Part shown: positions 33,668 to 42,991 of the stretch, piece after piece
Layout: the number at the start of each line of letters is the position of its first letter
Numbering within the stretch: the first letter of the stretch is position 1
Origin: Verrucomicrobiota bacterium
Lineage (GTDB): Bacteria; Verrucomicrobiota; Kiritimatiellia; CAIQIC01
Reading direction: 5' to 3'
DNA length: 64,000 nucleotides
Assembly (NCBI GenBank): GCA_004321905.1
Contig: SCQF01000031.1
Span: 1-64,000 of the forward strand
Position numbers and translations under genes: made by a program
The notes under the pieces: generated by a model
What the model was told of the DNA's origin: nothing
Seen by the model: only the letters and a program-made list of their open reading frames with translations
The model's database searches: none

Positions 33668-35571
33668 ACCACTTTGACGTGATTATTATTGGTGCCGGAC
33701 ATGCTGGCTGTGAGGCGTCCTTGGCCGCAGCCCGAATGGGCGTCAAAACAGCCTTGATCAGCATGGATCGAAACGCTATCGCCAAGATGTCCTGCAATCC
33801 ATCCATTGGCGGCATGGCAAAATCACATATTGTCTACGAATTGGATGCTCTTGGCGGAGAAATGGCCAGAAATTCCGACTTTACGGGTATCCAATTCCGC
33901 GTCTTGAATACAAGCAAAGGTCCCGCCGTCCGTTCGACGAGGGTTCAGAGCGACAAAGCGGCTTACGCCTTTCGTATGGCATCCGTAATTCAAAAGACAA
34001 CCAACCTTACGTTCATTGAAGGCGAGGTTATTTCTGTAACACTGAATGGCGATTCTATATCCGGCGTCATCCTCGATAATGGAACAACCATACCTTGCAA
34101 GAAAGTTGTTATCACCACCGGAACATTTCTTGGTGGCCATATTTTCATAGGAAAATCTATATTTCCAAGCGGAAGGTTTGGCGATAGACGAGCACTGGGG
34201 CTAAGCGAATGGCTGAAGAATGTTGGATTTTTTATGTGTAGGTTCAAAACAGGAACGCCCCCTCGATTACACGCCATATCCGTTGATCGCTCAATCATGG
34301 AAGAGCAAAAAGGCTTGGAAAGCCCGGTATTCTTTTCCAGTGACGCCGCTCGTCTATATAAGGAGTATAAAAATGAATCTTCCGCCGATAATAAATCAAT
34401 GTTCCACGTGGAACACGGTAGAGAATACCTGATGCCTTGGGTTCCTGGATCAAATCAGCTTTCTTGTTATCTAACACATACAACCAAAGAAACGGCTGAC
34501 ATCATCTCATCGAATATCAAGGAAAGCTCGCTCTATTCCGGAATGATATCGGGAGCAAGTGTGCGTTATTGTCCGTCTATTGAGGATAAGATGGTCAAAT
34601 TCAAAGACCACCCTTCGCATCATGTATTTATTGAACCTGAAGGTAGAAACGTGTTGGAGATATATCCAAATGGAACATCCAACAGTCTTCCGGAGGATAT
34701 TCAGAAAAATATGATCCATTCTATCCCCGGCCTAGAAAAATCCGTTTTCTTGCGTCCCGGCTACGCCATTGAGTACGACATGGCGGATCCGACCCAGCTT
34801 TATGCAACCTTAGAGACAAAAAAAATACAGGGCCTTTTCCTCGCGGGTCAAATCAACGGAACAACCGGATACGAAGAAGCTGCCGGACAAGGTTTCGTGG
34901 CTGGCGTCAACGCTGCGCGGCAAATTCAAAGCAAAGAACCAATCGTTTTCTCTCGCTCATCATCCTACCTCGGCGTGATGATTGATGACTTGGTGACCAA
35001 GGGAACCAACGAACCGTATCGAATGTTCACATCGCGTGCCGAACACAGGCTCCTTCTTCGTCAAGATAATTCAAAGTATCGTATGCTATTTTATTCTAAT
35101 GAAATAGGAATAAATAATAGAGCAATTATTGACTCTACGCGCCACGAAATTAAGCTGATTGAGGACGAGATAAAGCGGTTGAATGAATCCTACACAGAAA
35201 CCGGTCTTACCTTGGCGCAAATATTGAAGAGACCTGATGTTCAGTACAATAAACTTCCGAGAATAGACACCAACTTGTCGCCACTCGTTGTTGAACAGGT
35301 GGAATACAGCCTGAAATACGAAGGTTATCTGCAACGCGAACAGCGTGAAGTCGTGCGAATGGGAAAATTTGAACACGAGCGTGTTCCGCTAGGCTTCAAT
35401 TATGCAGAGATCAAGGCGTTGCGCTTTGAGGCGCGCGAGAAATTTAGTCGCATCCAACCAGCTACGTTGGGCCAAGCGCTACGAATACCTGGCATTACCC
35501 CTTCTGATATTGCGGTCTTACATGTTTGGATGCGTCGTAAGTCCCAGCCTGATCGCAAGCTTGCCGACTAA
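33664..35571 (+). CDS. mnmG: tRNA uridine-34 modification FAD enzyme MnmG (GidA)
   Basis: A 635-residue FAD protein, partner of MnmE. It begins [20 protein letters not shown] (FAD-binding G-x-G-x-x-G), has [13 protein letters not shown], a Cys-containing [10 protein letters not shown] block, and [18 protein letters not shown]. Length is normal. The ATG at 33664 overlaps the mnmE stop. A variable loop (residues 246-251, MFHVEH) is encoded by a perfect parS-type palindrome. rsmG and parA, which often follow mnmG, are absent. The DUF1573 gene follows instead. Confidence 0.96.
   Translation: MNHFDVIIIGAGHAGCEASLAAARMGVKTALISMDRNAIAKMSCNPSIGGMAKSHIVYELDALGGEMARNSDFTGIQFRVLNTSKGPAVRSTRVQSDKAAYAFRMASVIQKTTNLTFIEGEVISVTLNGDSISGVILDNGTTIPCKKVVITTGTFLGGHIFIGKSIFPSGRFGDRRALGLSEWLKNVGFFMCRFKTGTPPRLHAISVDRSIMEEQKGLESPVFFSSDAARLYKEYKNESSADNKSMFHVEHGREYLMPWVPGSNQLSCYLTHTTKETADIISSNIKESSLYSGMISGASVRYCPSIEDKMVKFKDHPSHHVFIEPEGRNVLEIYPNGTSNSLPEDIQKNMIHSIPGLEKSVFLRPGYAIEYDMADPTQLYATLETKKIQGLFLAGQINGTTGYEEAAGQGFVAGVNAARQIQSKEPIVFSRSSSYLGVMIDDLVTKGTNEPYRMFTSRAEHRLLLRQDNSKYRMLFYSNEIGINNRAIIDSTRHEIKLIEDEIKRLNESYTETGLTLAQILKRPDVQYNKLPRIDTNLSPLVVEQVEYSLKYEGYLQREQREVVRMGKFEHERVPLGFNYAEIKALRFEAREKFSRIQPATLGQALRIPGITPSDIAVLHVWMRRKSQPDRKLAD
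34400..34415. promoter_or_regulatory. Probable parS centromere site
   Basis: TGTTCCACGTGGAACA is a perfect 16-bp palindrome matching the bacterial parS consensus, including the variant used by pseudomonads. It lies inside mnmG at codons 246-251. A chromosomal parB is at 17.7-18.6 kb in the same window. Confidence 0.82.
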
Positions 35572-35634
35572 ACGAACTTTTCTATATTTGCCCGCGACCC
35601 ATAATTGCGTTATGCTGGCGCGCAACAAATGGGC

Positions 35635-36612
35635 ATGAAAACCATCCGTCGGATACTCTGGGTTACCTTTTTTCTGGGGCATCTTTATGCGTGGTCCACA
35701 CCAGAACATGCGCCTAAACTCGTATGTGAACAGCCGGAATTCAATTTTGGCGAACGCGAGAGCAGCGGTGAACTGGCGCACGACTTTGTGATTCGCAATG
35801 CCGGTGACTTGACCCTTCAGATTTTCAATTTACGCCCCACGTGTGGCTGTTTGGTGCCCAAATTCACCGATCGTCTCATTCCGCCCGGCGGCGAAGCTAC
35901 GATCACGGTGCAGTTCACACTGCGTGGACGGCAAGGACCGCAACACAAGCTGGTTTACATTGACTCCAATGATCCCAGCCATCCGGCCTATGCGCTCCAC
36001 ATGGTGGGGCAGATCACGGATACCATCGAAATCGAGCCACGGCTCCTGTTCTTTGGCCGTATACAAGCTCAAGCTGCTATAACGGGGACTGTTATGATGA
36101 CAGCCTCGGGTACCAATCTTCTTGGCCCAGTGACGGCACAGCTCGAATCTGCGGCCTTCACTGTGAACGTTGGCCCGGTGATGAGCAATAAAACCGCGCA
36201 ACTAACCGTCGTATCCAAGCCACCACTACCGGAAGGGCTGACCCGCACCACGTTGCAAATTCACACGGGAAATCAAAGATTGCCGATCATGACGATGACA
36301 ATTTCGGCGTTTGTACCAGGTGTTTTTTCCATATTGCCGCCGGAATTGTTGATCGTTGGCCGCGAAGGGGAGCGCGTGCGGCGTGAGCTTTTTCTGCGCA
36401 CCGAAAACAACACCGCATTTCGGGTGTTAGCCGTCGAGCCGCCTGTCCAAGAGATCGCCAGCACCGTCACGGCCACCAACAGCGCCGCCTATCGCATCGA
36501 ATTCAACAATCTGCCGGTCATGCGCAGCTTGGAGGGACAAACCGTGCGCATCGTCACCGACCATCCCACACGCCCCGAAATCCTGATTCCTATCCGGGTC
36601 TTCGTCCGGTGA
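35635..36612 (+). CDS. Exported DUF1573 domain protein
   Basis: About 325 residues: an N-terminal signal peptide (IRRILWVTFFLGHLYAW) followed by a DUF1573/ASPM-like immunoglobulin domain containing FNFGERESSGELAHDFVIRN and the typical LRPTCGCLVPKF. Repeated beta-rich segments follow. An ATG 6 nt earlier is also possible. The protein is likely periplasmic. Its stop overlaps the GTG start of the rhodanese gene, and a MauE-like gene follows with another overlap, so the three form one unit. Function is unknown. Confidence 0.82.
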   Translation: MKTIRRILWVTFFLGHLYAWSTPEHAPKLVCEQPEFNFGERESSGELAHDFVIRNAGDLTLQIFNLRPTCGCLVPKFTDRLIPPGGEATITVQFTLRGRQGPQHKLVYIDSNDPSHPAYALHMVGQITDTIEIEPRLLFFGRIQAQAAITGTVMMTASGTNLLGPVTAQLESAAFTVNVGPVMSNKTAQLTVVSKPPLPEGLTRTTLQIHTGNQRLPIMTMTISAFVPGVFSILPPELLIVGREGERVRRELFLRTENNTAFRVLAVEPPVQEIASTVTATNSAAYRIEFNNLPVMRSLEGQTVRIVTDHPTRPEILIPIRVFVR

Positions 36613-37094
36613 AATCGTCATTTAAATTATTGGCGCAAGTCACCTTGCTGCTATTGATTGCGACAGCTTTCAGCCTTATCTCAAATTATCTTCGGCCACA
36701 ACGATTGCCGTGGCGTGGCGCGTGGTCTAAACACGTTGAACATCGCGCTTGGCAAGCCGGTTTGCGTCTCGTTGGCCCCGTTACCGTCCGGCAAGCCATC
36801 GAAACTGGTTCACCTAAATTACTCGACGCGCGCCCAACCGCCGATTTTCGCGCCGGGCATATTCCACAGGCTCAATCACTGCCCTTTGAACTCGCCACCG
36901 AGATACTGGCCGCCATGCAGATTGACTTGAGGCGCGACCAAACCATCATCACCTACTGCGCACAATCCGATTGCGACGAAGGTTTGGAATTGGCACTGCT
37001 TCTCCGTCGTATCGGTTTCACCGATGTGATGCTTTTTGCCGGTGGTTTGGCCGACTGGCGCGCAGCAGACGGCTGCGTGGAGATCGCGCCATGA
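36609..37094 (+). CDS. Membrane-anchored rhodanese-like protein
   Basis: 161 residues with one N-terminal membrane segment (LLAQVTLLLLIATAFSLIS) and a rhodanese domain from about residue 55: KLLDARPTADFRAGHIPQA, then the active-site loop YCAQSDCDEG with the catalytic Cys. It would transfer sulfane sulfur or act as a redox-sensing thiol outside the membrane. It begins with GTG overlapping the TGA of the DUF1573 gene, and its own stop overlaps the MauE ATG. Confidence 0.86.
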   Translation: MKSSFKLLAQVTLLLLIATAFSLISNYLRPQRLPWRGAWSKHVEHRAWQAGLRLVGPVTVRQAIETGSPKLLDARPTADFRAGHIPQAQSLPFELATEILAAMQIDLRRDQTIITYCAQSDCDEGLELALLLRRIGFTDVMLFAGGLADWRAADGCVEIAP

Positions 37095-37549
37095 AAAAAT
37101 CTCACATACAAACGACTGTGCGCTGGATTGTCGGTCTATTTTTTCTCGCTGTCGCGTTACCCAAACTCGCCGCACCACTGGAACTTGCGCTAGCCATTTT
37201 CCGCTACCATCTGTTGCCCGACGCCTTGATCAATCTCACCGCCTTGGTATTACCGTGGGTTGAACTTGTCGCGGCGGTGACGTTGCTGCTGGCCCCATCT
37301 TCTTGGCGGAAAGCTGCGACGGTACTGTTAGCGGGATTATTGCTTGTGTTCACGGCGGCCATCGCCATCAGTCTCGCACGTGGTTTGGATATCTCGTGCG
37401 GCTGCTTCACGCTCAAACCCGGGCTTGGCCACATCGGCGCGTGGAGCATCATTCGCAATCTCACATTACTCACAATGACAATTTGGGCCGTTTGGAATAG
37501 ACCCCGGAAAGGGGAACTTGAACAGAAGAGAGCGAAGCGAACAAAGTAA
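37091..37549 (+). CDS. MauE/DoxX-like membrane protein
   Basis: 152 residues with four predicted membrane helices and the conserved LDISCGCF motif (Cys-Gly-Cys) of MauE-like redox proteins. MauE is needed for disulfide formation in methylamine dehydrogenase, but no mau genes are here. Coupled to the rhodanese and DUF1573 genes by overlapping stop/start codons, it probably forms part of a thiol-redox module in the envelope. The last 12 residues are encoded by an inverted repeat arm. Confidence 0.8.
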   Translation: MKKSHIQTTVRWIVGLFFLAVALPKLAAPLELALAIFRYHLLPDALINLTALVLPWVELVAAVTLLLAPSSWRKAATVLLAGLLLVFTAAIAISLARGLDISCGCFTLKPGLGHIGAWSIIRNLTLLTMTIWAVWNRPRKGELEQKRAKRTK

Positions 37550-37587
37550 TTTTCCGAGCTTGGCTATCTTCGTTATCTTCTGTTCAA
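37518..37587. repeat. Inverted repeat element (TTGAACAGAAG type)
   Basis: Arms TTGAACAGAAGAGAGCGAAG and TTCGTTATCTTCTGTTCAA. It overlaps the C-terminal codons of the MauE-like gene and reaches to 11 nt before thiL. A second copy lies at 58411-58476. Confidence 0.78.
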
Positions 37588-37597
37588 TTCCCTTCTG

Positions 37598-38602
37598 ATG
37601 ACTGCCCTAAAAAAACTTGGTGAACGCGAGGTGATCCGGCGTTTGGCGGCCTTACTGCCGTCCCGTCCGGATGTGCGCGCCGGCATTGGCCACGATGTTG
37701 CGGTCGTCGCTGGTAATCGCGCGTATGATTTTCTCCTCAAGAGCGATGCGGTCGTCGAGGGTCGCCACTTTTTGCCAACCACGCCGCCGCGCCAGATTGG
37801 CCACAAAGCGCTCGGTCGTGTGTTGAGCGATCTCGCTGCGGCTGGCGGCGAACCGTTGTGGGCGCTCGTGAACCTCGTGACGCCGCGCGGCGAAAAAATG
37901 TCACGTCTTCGCGCCATCTACCAAGGCTTGGCAACGCTCGCACGACGCCACGGTTTGGCCATCGTCGGTGGCGATACAACCGAAGGGCCGGCGCTGGAAT
38001 TACACGTCTTCGCCGTCGGTCGCTTGCCACGCGGCACCGCGCTGCTACGCTCCGGCGCTCGGCCCGGCGATGTCGTATTTGTCACCGACACGCTTGGCGG
38101 GAGTTTGGCTGGCAAGCATTTGCGCTTCATTCCGCGACTCGCCGAGGGCCGCTGGTTGCGCGCTGGGGATTGGGCGACAGCAACGATTGATCTTAGCGAC
38201 GGCCTCGCCACCGACCTCGATCACATTCTTGAAATGAGCCGCGTCGGCGCAAAAATTTTCACGGAGAAAATTCCGATTGCCAAGGCGGTTTTCCGCCTTC
38301 GTCCCGCGCGACGGGACTACGGCGGACAAGTCCAAGGCTTTGAAAAGACAAACTCGCTTTTTTCCAAGCCTTGGAAAAAGCGTTCGCCGCTGGCGCATGC
38401 GCTCGGTGACGGCGAAGATTTTGAGTTGCTCTTCACCGTTCCATGTTGCCAAGCGGTCGCGCTGGAGCAAGCTTGGCGCAAAAAATTCCGTACGCGCCTG
38501 ACCGCCATCGGCGTCATCACGCGCGGTGCGGGAAAAATCGTCTGGCTTAAAAACGGCACACCCCTGACGCTGCACGCGGCGGGTTTTGAGCATTTTCGGT
38601 GA
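37598..38602 (+). CDS. thiL: Thiamine-monophosphate kinase carrying an in-frame repeat insertion
   Basis: A 334-residue PurM-like kinase that makes thiamine diphosphate from the monophosphate. GIGHDVAVV, LLKSDAVVEGRHF, ALGRVLSDLAAAGGEP, IVGGDTTEGP and IDLSDGLATDLDHI are conserved ThiL blocks. Before HALGDGEDFELLF, a TTCCAA pair is translated as QGFEKTNSLFSKPWKK at residues about 245-260, lengthening a surface loop. It follows the DUF1573-rhodanese-MauE unit and precedes a nuclease gene by 4 nt. Confidence 0.94.
   Translation: MTALKKLGEREVIRRLAALLPSRPDVRAGIGHDVAVVAGNRAYDFLLKSDAVVEGRHFLPTTPPRQIGHKALGRVLSDLAAAGGEPLWALVNLVTPRGEKMSRLRAIYQGLATLARRHGLAIVGGDTTEGPALELHVFAVGRLPRGTALLRSGARPGDVVFVTDTLGGSLAGKHLRFIPRLAEGRWLRAGDWATATIDLSDGLATDLDHILEMSRVGAKIFTEKIPIAKAVFRLRPARRDYGGQVQGFEKTNSLFSKPWKKRSPLAHALGDGEDFELLFTVPCCQAVALEQAWRKKFRTRLTAIGVITRGAGKIVWLKNGTPLTLHAAGFEHFR
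38329..38379. repeat. Paired TTCCAA palindromes inside thiL
   Basis: The centres are 38337 (two mismatches) and 38369 (perfect), 32 bp apart. The frame of thiL is kept through the pair. Confidence 0.85.
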
Positions 38603-38606
38603 ATTT

Positions 38607-39521
38607 ATGGCCGTGACGAATGACTTTTCTTGGTCGAAAACGCGCGATGAAATTTTTCGTGATTGTCTCCGCAAGTATTATTTTCATTATTACAGCGCGT
38701 GGGGCGGCTGGGACCCGAACGCGCCGCCCCGAACGCGACAACTTTATATTCTGAAAAACCTGCAAACCCGTGCAACGTGGGCCGGCAACCATGTTCATCG
38801 CGCCATCCATACGGTACTGACCGAATTGCATGGCGGCGGTGAACCTCCCGCGCCGGAGATGGCGGCGGAGCAAATACTGACCGCTCTGCGCAAAGACTTT
38901 CGCGACTCGCTAGCACGCCGCTACCAACAATATCCACGCAAAGCCTGCGGCTTGTTCGAACACGAATACGAACTGGAAATCGCGGACGAGCAATGGAAAG
39001 AAACCGCCGACCACGCCGTGCAGTGTCTGCGAACTTTTTTCGGGGCGGATATTTTTTCGGCTATCCGTCAACTGCCCGCCGACGCTTGGTTGGAGTTGGA
39101 AGAGCTAGCCAGCTTCACGCTCGATGGCATCAAGGTCTATGTGCAACTTGATTTTGCGCAGCGCACAGACAATGGTGTGAAAATTTTTGATTGGAAAACC
39201 GGTCGCCGTGAGGCCGCCCATGCCGAGTTGCAACTTGCCTGTTATACGCTCTATGCTGTGGAAAAATGGGGTATCGTGCCGGAACAGGTGCAGACGGTGG
39301 AGTTTAATCTGGCTAGTGGCGTAGTCACGCCGCGACAGTTTGACGCCGCCGGTCTCGAAACGATGAAAGATTATATCCGCGACTCCGCCGACGAGATGAG
39401 TTTCTTGCTGGAAGACGCCGCGAATAATCAACCGCAGGCGGAAAGTGCTTTTGAATTTGCGGAAGATGCGGCGGTTTGCCGTCACTGTAACTTTCTCAAA
39501 GCCTGTCCGCGCTGGCTGTGA
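38607..39521 (+). CDS. PD-(D/E)XK nuclease family protein with a probable Fe-S cluster
   Basis: 304 residues of the Cas4/AddB-RecB nuclease type. The core motif is the QLDFA...VKIFDWKTGRR segment (Asp, Asp-x-Lys) near residues 180-205, followed by LQLACYTLYA, the QxxxY motif. One Cys near the start (RDCLRKYYFHY) and three at the end (CRHCNFLKACP) fit the four ligands of a 4Fe-4S cluster. It probably acts on DNA ends. I start it at the ATG at 38607, 4 nt after thiL. No recombination or CRISPR gene is adjacent, so its pathway is open. Confidence 0.85.
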   Translation: MAVTNDFSWSKTRDEIFRDCLRKYYFHYYSAWGGWDPNAPPRTRQLYILKNLQTRATWAGNHVHRAIHTVLTELHGGGEPPAPEMAAEQILTALRKDFRDSLARRYQQYPRKACGLFEHEYELEIADEQWKETADHAVQCLRTFFGADIFSAIRQLPADAWLELEELASFTLDGIKVYVQLDFAQRTDNGVKIFDWKTGRREAAHAELQLACYTLYAVEKWGIVPEQVQTVEFNLASGVVTPRQFDAAGLETMKDYIRDSADEMSFLLEDAANNQPQAESAFEFAEDAAVCRHCNFLKACPRWL

Positions 39522-39599
39522 AAATTGTCTACGGATCACACGATTATTTTGCCACGGATTAACACTCGGCTTCGTTGGCCTACGCCGGGACAACTGCTG

Positions 39600-39654
39600 G
39601 CCACCAAGAGGCACAGGATTCACAAATTTTGCGCTGCTTGTGCTTTTTTGTGGC
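39600..39654. repeat. Empty inverted-repeat element (GCCACNAAGAGGCACA type)
   Basis: Arms GCCACCAAGAGGCACAGG and TTGTGCTTTTTTGTGGC match the arms of the GxxExxY cassette but enclose no gene. It sits in the 160-bp gap between the nuclease and the convergent lipid kinase gene. Confidence 0.72.
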
Positions 39655-39685
39655 TAAAAAAACGCTTGAGCAGCGACGCCCCTAC

Positions 39686-40582
39686 TCAATAGGTTTCTGT
39701 CGCTGGCACCAGTACCGTCAACGCCAAGGGTTGGACACCCACCACCACCTCGGTACCGGCTTCGACCAGTTCGCCGTCAAGCTGGATGGGCGCGGCACGC
39801 GCGCGCCGCACGGTCAATTTCCGAAACCGGCGCGAGAGCACGTGCGGCAGTTGGTCCAGCGTGCCATCGTAGAGCCGCAGCAGACTGGCGAGTAACTGCG
39901 GGACATCCTGATTAGGAATGACCACCAGTTCCAGCTCGCCATCGTCGGGCCGGGCCTGCGGAGCGATTTTGGCCCCACCGCCATATTGCGTCAGATTGGC
40001 GACGGTGAAAACCATCGGATCGGGGAAATGCAGGTGCTCGCGACCATCGAGTACGACGTCGAGCGGTTGCGGTGTGAAGGTGACGTACTCGCGCACGCCG
40101 GCGAGGAGGTAGGGCAAGGCCCCGCGCAACGCAAGCCGCTCAAACGAGCGCGCAATCGCCGCTTCCCACGCCATGGAGCAGGTGACGAAAAACGGCCGTT
40201 CGTTCACCGTACCCACGTCAATCCGCACGCGCTGCGCACCGACCAACGCGCGTACCGCTTCGTCGAGTGCCAGCGGAATATCGAAGTGTCGCGCAAAGCC
40301 GTTGCCGCTACCTGTGGGAAGCACACCCAGCGCGACATTGCTGCCCAGCAACGCCTGCCCAATCGTGTTGACCATGCCATCGCCGCCGGCGATGAGCAGC
40401 GCATCCACGCCATCGCGCACAGCACGCTCGGCTTTGTGGCGACCATCGGCGGGATCATGACTGATTTGGAACAGCACCTCGTTCTCAGGCGTATCCCAAT
40501 GCTGCGTCACCGCCCGCACCACGGCCTCGATCACGCTGTTCGGGCCGGCGTTGGGATTGATGATGACGCGGATTTTATTCAT
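39686..40582 (-). CDS. Diacylglycerol kinase-type lipid kinase (YegS/DagK family)
   Basis: A 298-residue lipid kinase: IRVIINPNAGPNS at the start, the nucleotide-binding IAGGDGMVNTI and LPTGSGNGFARHF, and a C-terminal domain with DDGELELVVI and QLDGELVEAGTE. It phosphorylates diacylglycerol or a related lipid at the membrane. Its ATG overlaps the stop of the HAD gene upstream, so the pair is coupled. Confidence 0.92.
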   Translation of the reverse strand: MNKIRVIINPNAGPNSVIEAVVRAVTQHWDTPENEVLFQISHDPADGRHKAERAVRDGVDALLIAGGDGMVNTIGQALLGSNVALGVLPTGSGNGFARHFDIPLALDEAVRALVGAQRVRIDVGTVNERPFFVTCSMAWEAAIARSFERLALRGALPYLLAGVREYVTFTPQPLDVVLDGREHLHFPDPMVFTVANLTQYGGGAKIAPQARPDDGELELVVIPNQDVPQLLASLLRLYDGTLDQLPHVLSRRFRKLTVRRARAAPIQLDGELVEAGTEVVVGVQPLALTVLVPATETY

Positions 40583-41220
40583 GACGTCACCGCTGCAGCC
40601 GCGCCACCCAACAGCGCGCGTACGGCGGCGATGGTCTCCGTCGGCGCGGTATATTGCACGCTGACAATGCCCATTTCGCGCGCCGACTCGACATTCTCCG
40701 GGCGGTCATCCACAAACAACACCTGCTCCGGGCGCAGATCATATTTGGCCAGCGCGCGTTCATAGAAGGCGCGATTGGGTTTGACCGCGCCGAGATAGCA
40801 CGACACCGCGTCGCCTTTGATGAACTGCAACGCGGGGAATTGCTCATAAATCCACGGCACGTGCAGCTCGCCGGCATTCGTCCAGAGATAGATGTCGTAC
40901 TGCCGGGCGAGCTCGCGACCAAATTCCAGCATCGGCGGATTTTCCGCCAAAATACTGCGCCACAAATCGTGAAACTGCTCGAACGTGCCGTGATAGCCGG
41001 TCAAGGTGACGAACCGGGAAAAAATCTCGCGCGTGGAAAGATCGCCGCGCTCATATTCCGCCATGCTGGGATCGCGCCCGACCAAACCGAAGAACTTTTC
41101 GCTACAGACGCCGCGGTGCTGGTCGCAGAGCGGGAGGACCTCGCGCAGCACGCGCGGATAATTCAAATGCAGCAACACGCCGCCCAGATCGAACGCCACG
41201 CTGGAAATTGCGCCGGACAT
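40579..41220 (-). CDS. HAD family hydrolase (subfamily IA)
   Basis: A 213-residue HAD-like phosphatase with motif I VAFDLGGVLLHLN, motif II in LWTNAGE, motif III GAVKPNRAFYE (Lys) and motif IV VLFVDDRPENVESA. The motif I pattern D-L-G-G is common in YihX-like members. Substrate is unknown. The start is the ATG at 41220, as the longer frame translates a TTCCAA pair. It is coupled to the downstream lipid kinase. Confidence 0.88.
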   Translation of the reverse strand: MSGAISSVAFDLGGVLLHLNYPRVLREVLPLCDQHRGVCSEKFFGLVGRDPSMAEYERGDLSTREIFSRFVTLTGYHGTFEQFHDLWRSILAENPPMLEFGRELARQYDIYLWTNAGELHVPWIYEQFPALQFIKGDAVSCYLGAVKPNRAFYERALAKYDLRPEQVLFVDDRPENVESAREMGIVSVQYTAPTETIAAVRALLGGAAAAVTS

Positions 41221-41264
41221 CGGCGGGTGTTTAGCGCAAACCGCGGCACGGCGCAAGCCCGCGT

Positions 41265-41316
41265 GTTTCCAAGGTTTGGAAAAAGTAATGCGGCGTTTTT
41301 CCAGGCCTGGGAAAAA
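41265..41316. repeat. Paired TTCCAA palindromes (HAD-M23 gap)
   Basis: The palindromes are centred at 41274 and 41306, 32 bp apart. The second has the compensated arms TTCCAG/TGGGAA. Confidence 0.85.
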
Positions 41317-41318
41317 GC

Positions 41319-42407
41319 TCAATAACACAGCGCACTGAGCCAATGTTCGCCGCTTTGGCCGAGCATCCAGCCGCGCCGACCCGGTGTGACCAAGTGGCTG
41401 CCGTTGCGGCCGAGCACCGCCGCGTCAATTTTGGTGACGGCCACTCGCGTGCGGCCCAAAGAGCGGCGTTCGGCCTCGGTCGCCAGTCGGCCCTTGAGCG
41501 GCAAACCATTCTCCGTACAACTCAGCACTACCGCAGCACCGGCGCGCCACGCCGCGCCTTCCCATAGCGCGGGATGGCGGCGGAAAAAATCCAGCGCGTG
41601 CGCCGGAATCACCACCAATTCGAATGCCGCCGGTTGCGTCGCCAGAAAATCGCGGAAGCTACCCTCCGGGTTCTGGCGCTGCCAGCGCAGGAACGCCAGC
41701 GGATCCACGCCGGTCAGATTTTGGCCGTGAAAATTGCCGTGGTCGGGTTTCAGTTTTTGCGCGCGATACCAGTAGGCAAACCGTTCGTTGTTCACCAGTC
41801 CGATCTCGAAATGGACGTGACCGCGCTCGCGCGGAATCGCGGAAGACGAGGTGTGGCCCATGACGCCCAGCGGCGCGCCGGGTTGCACCGTCTGTCCGGG
41901 TTTCACGGCGAGGGAAGCGAGGTGCGCGTAGAGCGTATAGACCGCGCCGACCGGATCGTTATGCAACAGCACGACGTATTTGCCGTAATTGGAATTTCCG
42001 GCGACGCTGCTGACGTAGGCCACGACACCCTTGGCCACAGCATGAACTTCGTCGGTCGGCTCGCCGCGCCGGTCGCGGTGGAGCGGCGCGATGTCAAGGC
42101 CCTCGTGGAAGCGCGACAGACCTTTCGCACCGTTTCGCACCGTGCCAAACAATCCCGAATCGGGATGCGCAGGATTGGCCGGCATGAACACGCGCAGATC
42201 GCCGGAGAGCAAACCGGTTTGCGCGGTCGGAAAGACAAGGTCTTGCCACGGCGGTGCGACCGGTTTGGGCGGCACGTTGGCCGGAGCCATCATCACCGGT
42301 TGTTCCGGAACGGCGGTGATTGGTTGTGGTGGCGCGAGCGGCTGTTCGATTTTACAACCCGCAAAGAACAGCACGCTGAAGAATAAAGTTGTCGAAAGTT
42401 TTTGCAT
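41319..42407 (-). CDS. M23 family metallopeptidase lipoprotein
   Basis: A 362-residue exported protein. The signal ends in a lipobox (FFSVLFFAGC), followed by a Pro-rich linker. The M23 catalytic core has HEGLDIA (H-x-x-x-D) and GHVHFEIG (H-x-H), with SNYGKYVVLLH and YAHLASLAVKPGQ between. It is expected to cut peptidoglycan cross-bridges or act as an activator anchored in a membrane. The start is the ATG at 42407. It stands alone. Confidence 0.9.
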   Translation of the reverse strand: MQKLSTTLFFSVLFFAGCKIEQPLAPPQPITAVPEQPVMMAPANVPPKPVAPPWQDLVFPTAQTGLLSGDLRVFMPANPAHPDSGLFGTVRNGAKGLSRFHEGLDIAPLHRDRRGEPTDEVHAVAKGVVAYVSSVAGNSNYGKYVVLLHNDPVGAVYTLYAHLASLAVKPGQTVQPGAPLGVMGHTSSSAIPRERGHVHFEIGLVNNERFAYWYRAQKLKPDHGNFHGQNLTGVDPLAFLRWQRQNPEGSFRDFLATQPAAFELVVIPAHALDFFRRHPALWEGAAWRAGAAVVLSCTENGLPLKGRLATEAERRSLGRTRVAVTKIDAAVLGRNGSHLVTPGRRGWMLGQSGEHWLSALCY

Positions 42408-42534
42408 GATGCAGAAAAATGTGCGCGGTTTATACACACTTTGACCGGCAACGTCAAAAGCCGCACCCATCCAGATTGCCACGCTACCCCGAAAAAATGG
42501 CAGGATGGTGTAGACGCTGAAATAGGAACCGACA

Positions 42535-42770
42535 GGAAAGCAATCGAAGTTTCAAATTATGGCGGTTATGATGCGTTGGCGTTGGTGAATAACGGACCTG
42601 TGCCGCAACCCGGCCCGTAGCAGGTGTTGGTGAAAATTCACGCGCCGGTTTGAACTTCGTGGATACCGATCAGCGACGCGGTTACTACGCGTCGCCGCCG
42701 GTGGAGTCGGTGGCCTGGCTCAAACTGCATATCACGCGTGTTCTCCCGCCGCCGAATCACCGCCGATTCG
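42535..42770 (+). pseudogene. Quinone oxidoreductase (MDR family) N-terminal remnant
   Basis: Translation gives KAIEVSNYGGYDALALVNN, matching the opening of zinc-type alcohol dehydrogenase/quinone reductases, then a TAG at 42618. After it come QVLVKIHA and, one frame over, AGLNFVDTDQRRGYY, the next conserved block. There is a stop, a frameshift and no remaining 3' part. It occupies most of a 580-bp stretch with no intact gene and marks the left border of the accessory region. Confidence 0.65.
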
Positions 42771-42991
42771 AGAATCGGGAAAATCTGTGCTAGAGTAGCG
42801 GCCTAGATTGCGGGGAAACATTCTGCTTGCTTGCAGCAAAAGCCAGCGCTTACTTTTTTTTGGATGCTAATTTTACCCTGTAATGGGTTCAAACTGGGGC
42901 TTAAACTGACCCAAACGGTTCGTGTTGCATCTGTGGACAGGTACTGATTCATGTGCTATGCATTACTACTACGCATGATGGGGTAAGGGCT

